A stretch of DNA of 64,000 nt from Sulfuritortus calidifontis (GCF_003967275.1 NZ_AP018721.1:620001-684000), one strand, 5' to 3'; positions 27,707 to 36,460 are shown, numbered from the stretch's first letter. Program-made: numbers and translations. Notes: a model not told the origin generated them from the sequence alone.

Positions 27707-28081
27707 TTAGCGGCTGCCGCAGCCGCCGGAACCGCAACCGCCGGAACCGCAACCGCCGCCACCGCCGCTGGAGCCGCAGCTGCCGCCACCGCCCTGCGGT
27801 TCGGGCATGGAGAAGACGAAGCCCATCTGGCCGGGGGAGACTTCACCGAAGTCGAGGGTGATCTCGTTGAGGTAGGGCGCGCTCTGGGCGTTGACCAGCA
27901 CGGTCACGCCCCATTGGTCGCTGACGGAATCGTTGCTGCGCTCCTGGTCGAAGCCCATGCCGATCTCCAGCATGCCTTCGTCGTTGACCTTGGCGGCGAT
28001 GCGCAGGCCCAGGTTCTCGGAATCGTTCTGCGTGGCGGCCTGGCGAATCTGTTCGGCGGCGGCCTTGGTCACGGTGATCAT
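27707..28081 (-). CDS. dsrR: DsrR, A-type (IscA-like) scaffold homologue with a Gly/Cys-rich tail
   Basis: A 124-residue protein. Residues 1-95 have the IscA/HesB fold pattern (MITVTKAAAEQIRQAA, LGLRIAAKV, TLDFGEV). As in other DsrR proteins, the three cysteines typical of A-type scaffolds are missing from their usual places. Instead, the last ~28 residues are a Gly/Ser/Cys tail with four cysteines in GCGSG-like steps, partly encoded by a 15-bp DNA repeat. DsrR is needed for normal dsr expression or DsrAB maturation in Allochromatium. It follows dsrN by 18 bp. Confidence 0.85.
   Translation of the reverse strand: MITVTKAAAEQIRQAATQNDSENLGLRIAAKVNDEGMLEIGMGFDQERSNDSVSDQWGVTVLVNAQSAPYLNEITLDFGEVSPGQMGFVFSMPEPQGGGGSCGSSGGGGGCGSGGCGSGGCGSR
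27723..27752. repeat. 15-bp tandem repeat in the dsrR tail
   Basis: Two perfect copies of a 15-bp unit (27723-27737 and 27738-27752), with degenerate copies on both sides. They encode GCGSG steps of the DsrR tail in frame, so copy-number change would lengthen or shorten the tail by five residues without a frameshift. Confidence 0.8.
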
Positions 28082-28099
28082 GTTTCTGTCCTCTAGAAA

Positions 28100-29485
28100 T
28101 TAGGCCGCATGGGCAGCCGGGTTGTTGCGAGCGATACGGCGCGCGTGTTCGACAAAGCGCCCAATCCACCCGTTCGGTCCCGCCCCCCGGAAATGACAGT
28201 AGGAGGCGAGCACGTTCTTGTAGACGATACCATCGTGGCGACCATCGATGCCGTGTCCGCGGCTGACATCGTAGGCATAAGTGGGGTCGCCCGAGAGATT
28301 TTCCAGGTGCGAGTAATGAAATTCGTGGGCCGGCAGCCGGGTGCCGGCCGCCGGCAGGTAGGCGCCCTGGCCGGTGGCGACGAGTTCGGCATAACCGCGG
28401 CCGACCGGCCGTGCACCCATCACCGCGTCGCCGGCAAACAGGCCGACCATCTCGGCCTGGCGGCCTTGCCAGTGAATGGAGCGGGACAGGTACATCAGAC
28501 CGCCGCACTCGGCGTAGATCGGCAGGCCGGCCTCGGCGGCCCGGCGGATATCGGCGCGCAGGCCGCTGTTGGCCGCCAACTCGGCCATGAACACCTCGGG
28601 GAAGCCGCCGCCGATGACGAGGCCGTCGACTGCTGGCAGCCGGGCATCGCTCAGGGCGTCGATGGGCACCAGTTCGGCGCCGGCCTCGCGCAGGGCGTCG
28701 AGGTCTTCGTTGTAGTAGAAGCCGAAGGCGCGGTCGCGCAGGATGCCGATGCGGATCGGCGCGGCCGGGCTGGCTGCCGGAGCGGCAGGCGGCTTCGGCT
28801 GGGCGGCCTGCTGAGCGATCTCGATCAGGGCATCGAGGTCGATCCGCTCGCTGACCTGGGCGGCGATGACCTCGATCTTGGCCTCGGCCTCGGCCGATTC
28901 GTTGCCCGGGATCAAGCCGATGTGGCGCTCGACGATCTCCAGCCGGCCATCGCGCGGCAGGCTGCCCAGCACCTTGAAATCGGTGTAGCGCTCGATGGCG
29001 GCGCGCAGCTTCTGCTCGTGGCGAGGGCCGGCCACCTTGTTCAGGATGACGCCGCCGAAGCGGATGGCCGGGTCGAAGGCCTGGTAGCCGATCAGCAGTG
29101 GGGCGATGCCGCGGGTGATGCCCTGGCAGTCGATCACCAGAACCACCGGTGCTTGCAACAGCTTGGCCAGGCCGGCGTTGCTGTCGCTGCCTTCCAGGTC
29201 CATGCCGTCGTACAGGCCCTTGTTGCCTTCGATCAGGCTGATCTCGGCATGGCTGGCGTGGCGGGCGAACAGATCCTCGATCTCGGCCTGTCGCATCATG
29301 TGGAAGTCGAGGTTGTAGCAGGGCCGGCCGGCGGCATGGGAGTGCCAGACCGGGTCGATGTAGTCCGGCCCCTTTTTGAATACCTGGACCTGCCGTCCCC
29401 GGTTCCTCAGGGCGCGGGCCAGACCCAGCGTTAGCGTGGTCTTGCCCGAGGACTTGTGGGCGGCGGAGATGTAGACGTGGGCCAT
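28100..29485 (-). CDS. dsrN: DsrN, cobyrinic acid a,c-diamide synthase-like amidotransferase (siroheme amidation)
   Basis: A 461-residue CbiA-type enzyme. The N-terminal P-loop ATPase domain has AAHKSSGKTTLTLGLARAL and DYIDPVWHS. The C-terminal class I glutamine amidotransferase domain has GLVIGGGFPEVFMAELA and the nucleophilic Cys in YAECGGLMYLSR. DsrN is proposed to amidate siroheme to siroamide for DsrAB. The ATG at 29485 gives MAHVYISAAHKSSGK. It is separated from dsrP by a strong terminator, so its expression may be lowered or depend on read-through. Confidence 0.94.
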   Translation of the reverse strand: MAHVYISAAHKSSGKTTLTLGLARALRNRGRQVQVFKKGPDYIDPVWHSHAAGRPCYNLDFHMMRQAEIEDLFARHASHAEISLIEGNKGLYDGMDLEGSDSNAGLAKLLQAPVVLVIDCQGITRGIAPLLIGYQAFDPAIRFGGVILNKVAGPRHEQKLRAAIERYTDFKVLGSLPRDGRLEIVERHIGLIPGNESAEAEAKIEVIAAQVSERIDLDALIEIAQQAAQPKPPAAPAASPAAPIRIGILRDRAFGFYYNEDLDALREAGAELVPIDALSDARLPAVDGLVIGGGFPEVFMAELAANSGLRADIRRAAEAGLPIYAECGGLMYLSRSIHWQGRQAEMVGLFAGDAVMGARPVGRGYAELVATGQGAYLPAAGTRLPAHEFHYSHLENLSGDPTYAYDVSRGHGIDGRHDGIVYKNVLASYCHFRGAGPNGWIGRFVEHARRIARNNPAAHAA

Positions 29486-29506
29486 GGTCCGGTCAGCGGC
29501 TCGCCC

Positions 29507-29540
29507 AAAAAGCAAAACCGACCAAATTGGTCGGTTTTGC
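29507..29540 (-). terminator. Intrinsic terminator between dsrP and dsrN
   Basis: A perfect 13-bp stem (29512-29524 with 29528-29540), a 3-base loop, and five U residues directly after it on the minus strand. It lies within the dsr row, between dsrP and dsrN, so it should reduce transcription of dsrN, dsrR and cysG relative to the upstream genes. Confidence 0.85.
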
Positions 29541-29590
29541 GGAGGGAGTGGTGCGCTGCATGGGTGCATCCGCACCCGCCATGAGGCGGG

Positions 29591-30799
29591 TTACTTGGCC
29601 CCGTGCAGGGCGCTGACGATCTCGTCGTCCAGGCGCTCGGGCAGGAAGCGCAGCACCTTGACCGCGAAGGCCACCAGGATCAGGGCCACGGCGACGCCGC
29701 CCAAGCCGAGCATCAGTTCCAGACCGCTCGGGCTGTAGGCGTGCACCACGCCGTCGTAGAAGCTGCTGCTGACTTCGTAGCCGGGGAACATCTCGATCGG
29801 GTAGGCCTGGCCGCCGATGATGGTGACGTACATCTGGGCCAGACCGCCGAGGATGGCCAGCAGCGAGGCCAGCGCGATCCAGCCGCGGTTGTTGCCCAGG
29901 TTCGGGCTGAACAGGATGGCCATGGGCAGCAGATAGCCAAGAATGATCTGACCCACCCAGAACAGCAGGGTGTGAATGCCGCCATTCATCAGGATGAAGG
30001 CCTCCAGCCCGTGGTGCTTGGTGAAGTACAGATTGGTGATGTGGTAGACGAAGACGAAGTAGAGGCTGGCGGCGATGAACACGCCGAGCAGGTTCTTCAT
30101 CCGATTGACCATCTTGTCGCCAAGGGCGCGGCCGGTGCCGGCATAGAAACCCATCAGCACCAGCAGGAACACGGCCAGACCGTAGTTGAACGAGAAGACG
30201 ATGAACGTCGGCGCCAGCAGGGCGGCGTCGTAGGCCTCGCGCGCGACCAGGAAGCCGAAGATCGAGCCGGTACCGGTGGTCAGGATCAGGCGCCAGACGA
30301 AGGCGAAGGTACCCACGGCCTTGTACCAGGCCTGGCCCTTCTGGTCCATCATGGTCCACAGGTAGGCGATCACGATGGCGAAAAAGCCGTTGTACAGGAT
30401 CACGTTCCAGGCAAAGATGGACTTGAAGTTGTAGTAGGTCATGGCCACGATCAGGCGGTCGGCCCGGCCCAGGTCGAGCACCAGCACCATCAGGCCGCCG
30501 GCGAGCAGGGCGATGGCGAGCAGGCCGGACAGGCGGTTGAGCGGCTTGTACAGGGTCTTGCCGAACACCGTGGCGATCGAGGCCACGTTGAGGGCGCCCG
30601 AGGCCGCCACGATCAGAAACACGGCGAACACGTGCGGCAGGCCCCAGACGATCTGGTTGTCCATGCCGGTGACGATGTGGCCGTGATGCTCCATGTACAG
30701 GGCGGAGCCGACGCCGAGCGCGGCCAGAACAGCCAGCACGGCGAGCAGACCCCAGTAGCCCTGGCTCTTGCCTTCGATTTCGCGGAACGCAATTTTCAT
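29591..30799 (-). CDS. dsrP: DsrP, NrfD/PsrC-type integral membrane subunit of DsrMKJOP
   Basis: A 402-residue protein with ten or so transmembrane helices of the NrfD family. It exchanges electrons between the quinone pool and periplasmic DsrO/DsrJ in the DsrMKJOP complex. Typical features are the MKIAFREIEGKS start, GLPHVFAVFLIVAASGALN, DLGRADRLIVAMTYYNFKS and FTKHHGLEAFILMNGG segments. It lies 87 bp after dsrO, with a 26-bp palindrome and a REP-like element in between, and is followed by the terminator at 29507. Confidence 0.95.
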   Translation of the reverse strand: MKIAFREIEGKSQGYWGLLAVLAVLAALGVGSALYMEHHGHIVTGMDNQIVWGLPHVFAVFLIVAASGALNVASIATVFGKTLYKPLNRLSGLLAIALLAGGLMVLVLDLGRADRLIVAMTYYNFKSIFAWNVILYNGFFAIVIAYLWTMMDQKGQAWYKAVGTFAFVWRLILTTGTGSIFGFLVAREAYDAALLAPTFIVFSFNYGLAVFLLVLMGFYAGTGRALGDKMVNRMKNLLGVFIAASLYFVFVYHITNLYFTKHHGLEAFILMNGGIHTLLFWVGQIILGYLLPMAILFSPNLGNNRGWIALASLLAILGGLAQMYVTIIGGQAYPIEMFPGYEVSSSFYDGVVHAYSPSGLELMLGLGGVAVALILVAFAVKVLRFLPERLDDEIVSALHGAK

Positions 30800-30826
30800 C
30801 GTTAAATCCTTAGCGATTCATCGTCC

Positions 30827-30850
30827 CCCTCTTCCGCAGGCGGGAGAGGG
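30827..30850. repeat. REP-like palindromic element between dsrO and dsrP
   Basis: Arms 30827-30837 and 30840-30850 form an 11-bp stem with one G.U pair. The sequence (CCCTCT-TCCGC-AG-GCGGGAGAGGG) closely resembles the element within nirG at 51813-51834, so the window has two members of one palindromic family. Confidence 0.65.
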
Positions 30851-30862
30851 CAGGGGTGAGGA

Positions 30863-30888
30863 GACGATCATGGCGCGCCATGATCGTC
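30863..30888 (-). other. 26-bp perfect palindrome at the dsrO stop codon
   Basis: Positions 30863-30888 read the same on both strands and overlap the dsrO stop codon. As RNA this makes a very stable hairpin at the dsrO 3' end, with no U run. It probably stabilises or limits the upstream message or halts ribosome/RNase movement. Confidence 0.7.
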
Positions 30889-31642
30889 AGATCCCTTGAT
30901 AACGTACGCCGGTGTTCAGGTTGAGATCGGCCCGCACCTCGGTGGTGGCGTAAGTCTTCACCGTCTTGGCGATCTCCGATTCCGGGTCGTTCAGGTTGCC
31001 GAATACCATGGCCTTGTGGCCGGCCGCATCACATGCCTCGACGCAGGCGGGGGTCTCGTCGCGGTCGACGCGCTGCACACAGAAGGTGCAGGCCTCGACG
31101 CAGCCCATGCCGCGCGGCACTTCCGGGTTCTGGTCGGTCAGCGGCTCATGCACCAGCGAGCGGGCCTTGTACGGGCAGGCCATCATGCAGTAGCGGCAGC
31201 CGATGCAGATGTGGCGGTCGACCAGGACGATGCCGTCGGCCCGCTTGAACGAGGCGCCGGTCGGGCAGACGTCGACGCAGGGCGGGTGCTCGCAGTGCTG
31301 GCAGGGCATCGGCAGGCTGTGCTTGGCGCCGGTCTGCAGGTTCTTGATCTCGACCTTGCGGATCCACTGGGAATCCTGCGGGCCGGTCTTGCCGGCCAGG
31401 CCGTTCTCGGTGTTGCAGGCGGTGACGCAGTCGGTGCAGCCAGTCGAGCACTTGCTGGTGTCGATCAGCATGCCCCAGCGCACCTTGGCGCTGACGGCCT
31501 CTTCCGCCGGCTTGGCCTGGGCCATGCCGTAGAGCAGGACGCCGGGCGCGACGGCGGTGCCGGCCACCGCGGCAGTGGCCGCGAGGAAGGCACGGCGGTC
31601 GCCGTTTTCGATCTTGTCTTCAGGACGCAGTGGCTCGCTCAT
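30887..31642 (-). CDS. dsrO: DsrO, Tat-exported periplasmic Fe-S subunit of DsrMKJOP
   Basis: A 251-residue ferredoxin-like protein with a twin-arginine signal (DRRAFLAATAAVAG, about residues 15-28). The mature part has four 4Fe-4S cysteine groups: CSTGCTDCVTAC, CQHCEHPPCVDVCPTGA, CIGCRYCMMACPYKA and CVEACTFCVQRVD/CVEAC. It passes electrons between DsrP and DsrJ. I take the ATG at 31642, which overlaps the dsrJ stop by four bases and places the Tat motif correctly. Confidence 0.95.
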   Translation of the reverse strand: MSEPLRPEDKIENGDRRAFLAATAAVAGTAVAPGVLLYGMAQAKPAEEAVSAKVRWGMLIDTSKCSTGCTDCVTACNTENGLAGKTGPQDSQWIRKVEIKNLQTGAKHSLPMPCQHCEHPPCVDVCPTGASFKRADGIVLVDRHICIGCRYCMMACPYKARSLVHEPLTDQNPEVPRGMGCVEACTFCVQRVDRDETPACVEACDAAGHKAMVFGNLNDPESEIAKTVKTYATTEVRADLNLNTGVRYQGI

Positions 31643-32097
31643 TGCTTCGCGCCTCCGTTCTGGGTGGTCGCCATCAGGGGCGAGGCCGTGACCTCGGCCT
31701 GCGGCTCGGTCTTGCCGGGCTTCTTGGCCATCGGCTTGGTCGCATGGCAATCCCAGCAGTCGAGTTTGACGCTGGCATAGCTGTGGCAGGCTGCGCAGAA
31801 GTCTTCCTTGGTCGCGGCGACGCTACCGGTCTTCTCGCTGGCATGGCACTGTACGCAGCCTTTCAGGCTGTGCTTGGTGGTGCGAATGCCCTTGTGCATC
31901 GTCTCGTCGCGATGATGCTTCAAGAGGTCCATGTGGTTGCGGCGCATGAAGTCGGTGTCTTCGACACACTTTTCACCCTTGCCGCGTTCCAGTTTCGGCT
32001 TGTCGGCACCCGCTGCCGCCTGAAACGACGGGGCGGCCAGAACGGCCGCCGCGCCAATCAGGGCGGCGAGTCGGAGCCAGCTGCTCAGTCTCGCCAT
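31639..32097 (-). CDS. dsrJ: DsrJ, triheme cytochrome c of DsrMKJOP
   Basis: A 152-residue periplasmic cytochrome. The N-terminal signal/anchor (about residues 8-30) is followed by three heme motifs: CVQCH (81-85), CAACH (101-105) and CWDCH (114-118). An additional Cys44 precedes them; DsrJ of purple sulfur bacteria is known for unusual His/Cys heme ligation. The ATG at 32097 is preferred since AGGAG lies 10 bases upstream; an ATG at 32106 is too close to that site. It overlaps dsrO by four bases. Confidence 0.93.
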   Translation of the reverse strand: MARLSSWLRLAALIGAAAVLAAPSFQAAAGADKPKLERGKGEKCVEDTDFMRRNHMDLLKHHRDETMHKGIRTTKHSLKGCVQCHASEKTGSVAATKEDFCAACHSYASVKLDCWDCHATKPMAKKPGKTEPQAEVTASPLMATTQNGGAKQ

Positions 32098-32113
32098 GCC
32101 TGCCATGCTCCTA

Positions 32114-34090
32114 TTAGTCGCCCATGCCCATGACGATGTAGCCGGTCGGGCACACGTCGGCACAGATGTGGCAACCGATGCACTTGGTGTAGTCGGTGTC
32201 CACGTAACGGCCAGTGGTGGGGTTGTCCTTCTTCTTGACCTTGAACACGGCAGTCTGCGGGCAGTAGATCACGCAGTTGTCGCACTCGAAGCACAGGCCG
32301 CAGGACATGCAACGCTTGGCTTCGTCCACCACTTCTTTCTCGGACAGTTGGCCCAGGCGGTCCTGGAAGTTGCCCAGGGCGCTGTCCTTGTCCAGATGGA
32401 TCACGTTCCGCTTGTTGCGCGGGGTGTGGGCGAAGTGGCCCAGGAACAGCTCGGTCGAGGGGATCACGTAGCGGCTGGAGCGGTCCTCGAAGTTGTGCAG
32501 CAGGTCCTTCTTGGCGGAGGTGCCCCACTCCTGGCCGTGGTGCTCGTTGTACTCGTGGCCGGTCTCGACCCAGCGGCGGACCATGTCCCAGTGGGCGACG
32601 TCGACCTTGGGCCGGCGATCCAGTTCCTCGCCAGCCAGGTAGGCATCGATGCCGTCGACGCAGATGCGGGCGTGGCCGATGGCGGTGGTCAACAGGTGCG
32701 GGCGGATCACGTCGCCGGCGATGAACACGTTTTCCTTGCCGGGGAAGCGGTAGTTCTTGTCGGTCTTGATCAGGCCGTTGTTGTTGTTGTAGCTCTCAAG
32801 GCCGGTGAAGTCGACGGCCTGGCCGATGGCGGATACGATCAGGGTGGCCGGGATGTCGCGCTCGGTGCCTTCCTTGATCTTCATGTCCTTGCCGACCATC
32901 TCGAAATCGGCCACGCGCAGGGCGGTGGCGCGGCCGTCGGCACCCTTGATCACGGCGACCGGGGTGACGCCGCCGACGATCTCGATGCCCTCGGACTGGG
33001 CCTGCTCGATCTCGTGCTTGTTGGCGGCCATCTTGTCGATGGTGGCGCGGGAGATCAGCACCACGTCAACACCCTGGCGGGCGGCGATGGTGGCGACGTC
33101 ATGGGCGACGTGGCCGGCCAGCACGTTCTCCGGCAGGTCCTTCTCGGAGATGTTGGTGACCTTGCCCAGACGGCGGGCGACGGTGGCCACGTCGATCGAG
33201 GTGTCGCCACCGCCGATGACCACGACCTTGTCGCCGACGTGCTGCAGACGACCCTCGTTGAAGGCGCGCAGGAAGGACATGGCGGTCACGCAGTTGGGGG
33301 CGTCGGCGCCCTCCACCGGCAGGGCGCGGCCGGCCTGGGCGCCCAGGCCCATGATCACGGCGTCGAAGTCCTTCTCGATCTGCTCCATCGAGATGTCCTT
33401 GCCGACGCGGCAGTTCAGCTTGGTTTCGACGCCCAGGTCGAGGATGCGCTGGATCTCGCCGTCCAGCACCTCACGCGGGGTACGGAAGCCGGGGATGCCA
33501 TAGCGCATCATGCCGCCGAGTTCGGCGTGGTCGTCAAAAATGGTGCAGGCGTGGCCCTTCAGGCGCAGCTGATAGGCGGCAGCCAGGCCGGCAGGGCCGC
33601 CGCCGATGATGGCGACCTTCTTGCCGGTCTCTTTCGCGGGCTTGTTGAAGGCCAGCTTGTTCTCCAGCGCCCAGTTGCCCAGGAAGTGCTCGACCGAGTT
33701 GATGCCGACGTTCTCTTCCACCTGGTTGCGGTTGCAGCCCGATTCGCACGGGGCGGGGCAGACCCGGCCCATGACGGCGGGGAAGGGGTTGGCCTCGGTC
33801 AGGCGACGCCAGGCGAATTCCTGCCAACTCATGGTCGGCTTGCCATCGGCGCCGACCGGCGGCTTCTCGATGCCGCGCACGATGTTCAGGTAGGAACGGA
33901 TGTCCTCGCCGGCCGGGCAGGAGCCCTGGCAAGGCGGGGTGGACAGCATGTATTCGGGGCACTTGTGGGTCCAACCGGCCTGGAAAATGATCTCCTGGCG
34001 GTCGCGCCAGTCGGCCTCGGATTCGCCATCCTTGAACCGGCGCCAGGTCTTGCCTTCAGTCTTCTTTACATCTTTGGAAGTGACCGACAT
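32114..34090 (-). CDS. dsrL: DsrL, NAD(P)H-dependent iron-sulfur flavoprotein partner of DsrAB
   Basis: A 658-residue GltD/NADH:acceptor-like enzyme that links DsrAB to NAD(P)(H) in sulfur oxidisers. N-terminal Fe-S cysteines (CPEYMLSTPPCQGSCPAGEDI, and CPAPCESGCNR) precede FAD- and NAD-binding Rossmann motifs (VAIIGGGPAGLAAAYQL and VVVIGGGDTSIDVA). The C-terminus is a ferredoxin domain with CMSCGLCFECDNCVIYCP and CIGCHICADVCPTG. Presence of dsrL together with dsrEFH marks this as an oxidative Dsr pathway. It sits between dsrK and dsrJ as in Allochromatium. Confidence 0.95.
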   Translation of the reverse strand: MSVTSKDVKKTEGKTWRRFKDGESEADWRDRQEIIFQAGWTHKCPEYMLSTPPCQGSCPAGEDIRSYLNIVRGIEKPPVGADGKPTMSWQEFAWRRLTEANPFPAVMGRVCPAPCESGCNRNQVEENVGINSVEHFLGNWALENKLAFNKPAKETGKKVAIIGGGPAGLAAAYQLRLKGHACTIFDDHAELGGMMRYGIPGFRTPREVLDGEIQRILDLGVETKLNCRVGKDISMEQIEKDFDAVIMGLGAQAGRALPVEGADAPNCVTAMSFLRAFNEGRLQHVGDKVVVIGGGDTSIDVATVARRLGKVTNISEKDLPENVLAGHVAHDVATIAARQGVDVVLISRATIDKMAANKHEIEQAQSEGIEIVGGVTPVAVIKGADGRATALRVADFEMVGKDMKIKEGTERDIPATLIVSAIGQAVDFTGLESYNNNNGLIKTDKNYRFPGKENVFIAGDVIRPHLLTTAIGHARICVDGIDAYLAGEELDRRPKVDVAHWDMVRRWVETGHEYNEHHGQEWGTSAKKDLLHNFEDRSSRYVIPSTELFLGHFAHTPRNKRNVIHLDKDSALGNFQDRLGQLSEKEVVDEAKRCMSCGLCFECDNCVIYCPQTAVFKVKKKDNPTTGRYVDTDYTKCIGCHICADVCPTGYIVMGMGD

Positions 34091-34130
34091 TCTCGCTCTC
34101 CTATCGTCTAAATCTCGCGGTGAGTCCGCA

Positions 34131-35660
34131 TTAATCCAATTTGATGGCCGTGCTGACGAGCTGGTGCACGCCGCCGACCTGGCCCATGTCGAAACCGTAA
34201 TAGGGCAATACCTTGGTGAACTGTGCCTTGCAGATGGCGCAGATCAGGGCAAGGAAGTTGACGCCGTTTTCCTGGGCCACTGCGTTGTAGGCATTCATCC
34301 TGGGCAGAGCACCCTTCACCCGCACCTCGATCAGGTCGTCGGTCAGCACGCCGCCACCGCCGCCGCAGCAGAAGGTGCCCTCGCCGATGGTTTCCGCCGC
34401 CATGTCGTGGAAGTTGTTGGCCACGGCCTTGATGATGTTGCGCGGGATGGTGAACTGGCCGCCGGGCTCGTCGCCCATGCGCGAGCCGCGCGCCACGTTG
34501 CAGGAGTCATGGAAGGTGATGACCCGGTGGTCGTTGGCCGACTTGTCGAATTGAAGGCGGCCCTGCTGGATCAGGTCCCAGGTGTACTCGCAGATGTGCA
34601 TCGGCTGCGGGTAGCGGTGATCCAGTTGCTGCTGCAACTCGATCGAGAACGGATCCTTGCCGTCGAAGCCGATGCCGGTCAGGGTGTTCCAGAAGCTGTA
34701 GGCGACACGCCAGGCATGGCCGCACTCGCCGACGATGATGCGCTTGACGCCCAGTTCCAGGGCGGCGTCGCGGATGCGCATGGCGACCCTGCGCATGGTC
34801 TCGTAGTTGCCGTTGAACAGGCCGAAGTTGCCGGCCTCCGAGGCGTGGCTGGACAGGGTCCAGGAGGCGCCGGCGGCATGGAACACCTTGGCGTAGCCGA
34901 TCAGCGACTCGACGTGCGGTTCGGAGAAGAAGTCGGCCGAGGGGGTGACCAGCAGGATCTCGGCGCCCTTGACGTCGAGCGGCAGCTTGACCGGCACGCC
35001 GATGTCGGCCTCGATGTCCTCTTCCAGGCCGGCCAGGGTGTCTTCCAGGGCCGGGCCGGGCAGGCCGAGGTTATTACCGATCTTCTGGACCTTGCCCAGG
35101 ATCTCGTTGGAGTACTTCTGACCGTAACCGGCGTAGTTGAGGATCTCGCGGCCGGCCATGGTGATCTCCGCGGTGTCGATGCCGTAGGGGCAGTACACCG
35201 AGCAACGGCGGCACTCGGAACACTGGTGGTAGTAGTTGAACCACTGGTCCAGGGTTTCGCGGGTCAGGTCCTCGGCGCCGACCAGCCAAGGGGCGATCTT
35301 GCCCGGCAGGGTGAAATAGCGGCGATAGACCTTGCGCATCAGTTCCTGGCGGGCGACCGGCATGTTGTTCGGGTCGGCGGTGCCGAGGAAGTAATGGCAC
35401 TTGTCGGTGCAGGCGCCGCAATGGACGCAGGCGTCCATATACACGCGCAGGCTGCGGTATTTCTTGAGCAGATCGCCCATCTTGAACAGGGTGCGCTCTT
35501 TCCAGTCCTCACCCAATTCCCAGGGGTAGCCCAGGTATTCCTGAGCGGCCTGGCCGGCGACGAAGGCCTTGATGTGGGACATCGAGCCTTCCTGGACCTT
35601 GGGGACTTCCGTGTTGGCGGTATCCGCAAGCTTGGGGACTTCGAACTGAGGTGCGGCCAC
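34131..35660 (-). CDS. dsrK: DsrK, HdrD-like catalytic Fe-S subunit of DsrMKJOP
   Basis: A 509-residue cytoplasmic protein. Two ferredoxin-type 4Fe-4S motifs (CVHCGACTDKCHYF and CSECRRCSVYCPYG) are followed by a C-terminal HdrD-like half with CCG-type cysteines (DSCNVARGSR, then FCCGGGGGV and LICAICKAQF) that bind the noncubane/special cluster. It reduces or oxidises the DsrC trisulfide. The order dsrM-dsrK-dsrL is canonical. Length is normal. Confidence 0.96.
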   Translation of the reverse strand: MAAPQFEVPKLADTANTEVPKVQEGSMSHIKAFVAGQAAQEYLGYPWELGEDWKERTLFKMGDLLKKYRSLRVYMDACVHCGACTDKCHYFLGTADPNNMPVARQELMRKVYRRYFTLPGKIAPWLVGAEDLTRETLDQWFNYYHQCSECRRCSVYCPYGIDTAEITMAGREILNYAGYGQKYSNEILGKVQKIGNNLGLPGPALEDTLAGLEEDIEADIGVPVKLPLDVKGAEILLVTPSADFFSEPHVESLIGYAKVFHAAGASWTLSSHASEAGNFGLFNGNYETMRRVAMRIRDAALELGVKRIIVGECGHAWRVAYSFWNTLTGIGFDGKDPFSIELQQQLDHRYPQPMHICEYTWDLIQQGRLQFDKSANDHRVITFHDSCNVARGSRMGDEPGGQFTIPRNIIKAVANNFHDMAAETIGEGTFCCGGGGGVLTDDLIEVRVKGALPRMNAYNAVAQENGVNFLALICAICKAQFTKVLPYYGFDMGQVGGVHQLVSTAIKLD

Positions 35661-35705
35661 AAATCGCTCCTTAATTAATCTTCGTCTGTGTCGTCAACAG
35701 ATAGC

Positions 35706-36443
35706 TCAAGCCTTGTCGCGTTCCAGGGCAGCGGCCCAGCTCGCGATATGACGGTGCTCGCGCGGGTTGTCAGCCTGGTTGCGGCTCGGGCTGAAGAAGA
35801 TTCCCGGCGCGTGCAGCAGCTTGCTGATCGGGAAGATGATCATCAGCAAGGCCACCAGGGTCAGGTGCACCAGCAGCGGGCCGTCGGTCGGCAGCGGCTG
35901 GAAGTCGAAGGTCATCAGGCCGAGCATGAAGGCCTTGAGCGCGACGATGTCGGTGTGCGACACGAAGGTCATCATCATGCCCGAGGCACCGATGCCGACC
36001 AGCAGGGCGAGGATCAGGTGATCCGACGGCGTTGAAATGTAGCGCACGCGGTCGACCAGGAAGCGGCGGGCCCAGAGGCCGAGCAGGCCGGCGACCATCG
36101 CGAGACTGGCGTACTTGCCGAAGGGCTGGATGATGTTGACCCAGAACCAGACCGGCTCCTGGAAGTAGCGGATATGGCGCAGCAGGACCAGCAGCAGGCC
36201 GACATGGAACAGCCAGCCGAACACCCAGATCCACTTGTTCGACTTGAACAGGCTTTCGAACAACACGACCTCGCGCGCCATGCGATAGGCGACGCCGGCG
36301 TTGGTAGTGGGCGCCGGGGTGGTCGGAATCTTGAGCGGGGCCGGGGTGCGGCTGTACTCGTAGATGCGATAGGCCAGGCCGGCGATCAAGATCAGCGTGG
36401 CGACGTAGAACAGACCAATGTAGAACAAGGTCAGAGAATTCAT
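35706..36443 (-). CDS. dsrM: DsrM, NarI-like cytochrome b subunit of DsrMKJOP
   Basis: A 245-residue membrane protein with about six helices and histidines suited to two b hemes (for example WLFHVGLLLVLLRHIRY and LLVHLTLVALLM). It pairs with DsrK to move electrons between the quinone pool and DsrC. It follows dsrC after a 137-bp spacer that holds two hairpins and a simple inverted repeat. Length is shorter than fused archaeal forms but usual for bacterial sulfur oxidisers. Confidence 0.94.
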   Translation of the reverse strand: MNSLTLFYIGLFYVATLILIAGLAYRIYEYSRTPAPLKIPTTPAPTTNAGVAYRMAREVVLFESLFKSNKWIWVFGWLFHVGLLLVLLRHIRYFQEPVWFWVNIIQPFGKYASLAMVAGLLGLWARRFLVDRVRYISTPSDHLILALLVGIGASGMMMTFVSHTDIVALKAFMLGLMTFDFQPLPTDGPLLVHLTLVALLMIIFPISKLLHAPGIFFSPSRNQADNPREHRHIASWAAALERDKA

Positions 36444-36460
36444 GCGTTCCTCTTACCAAC

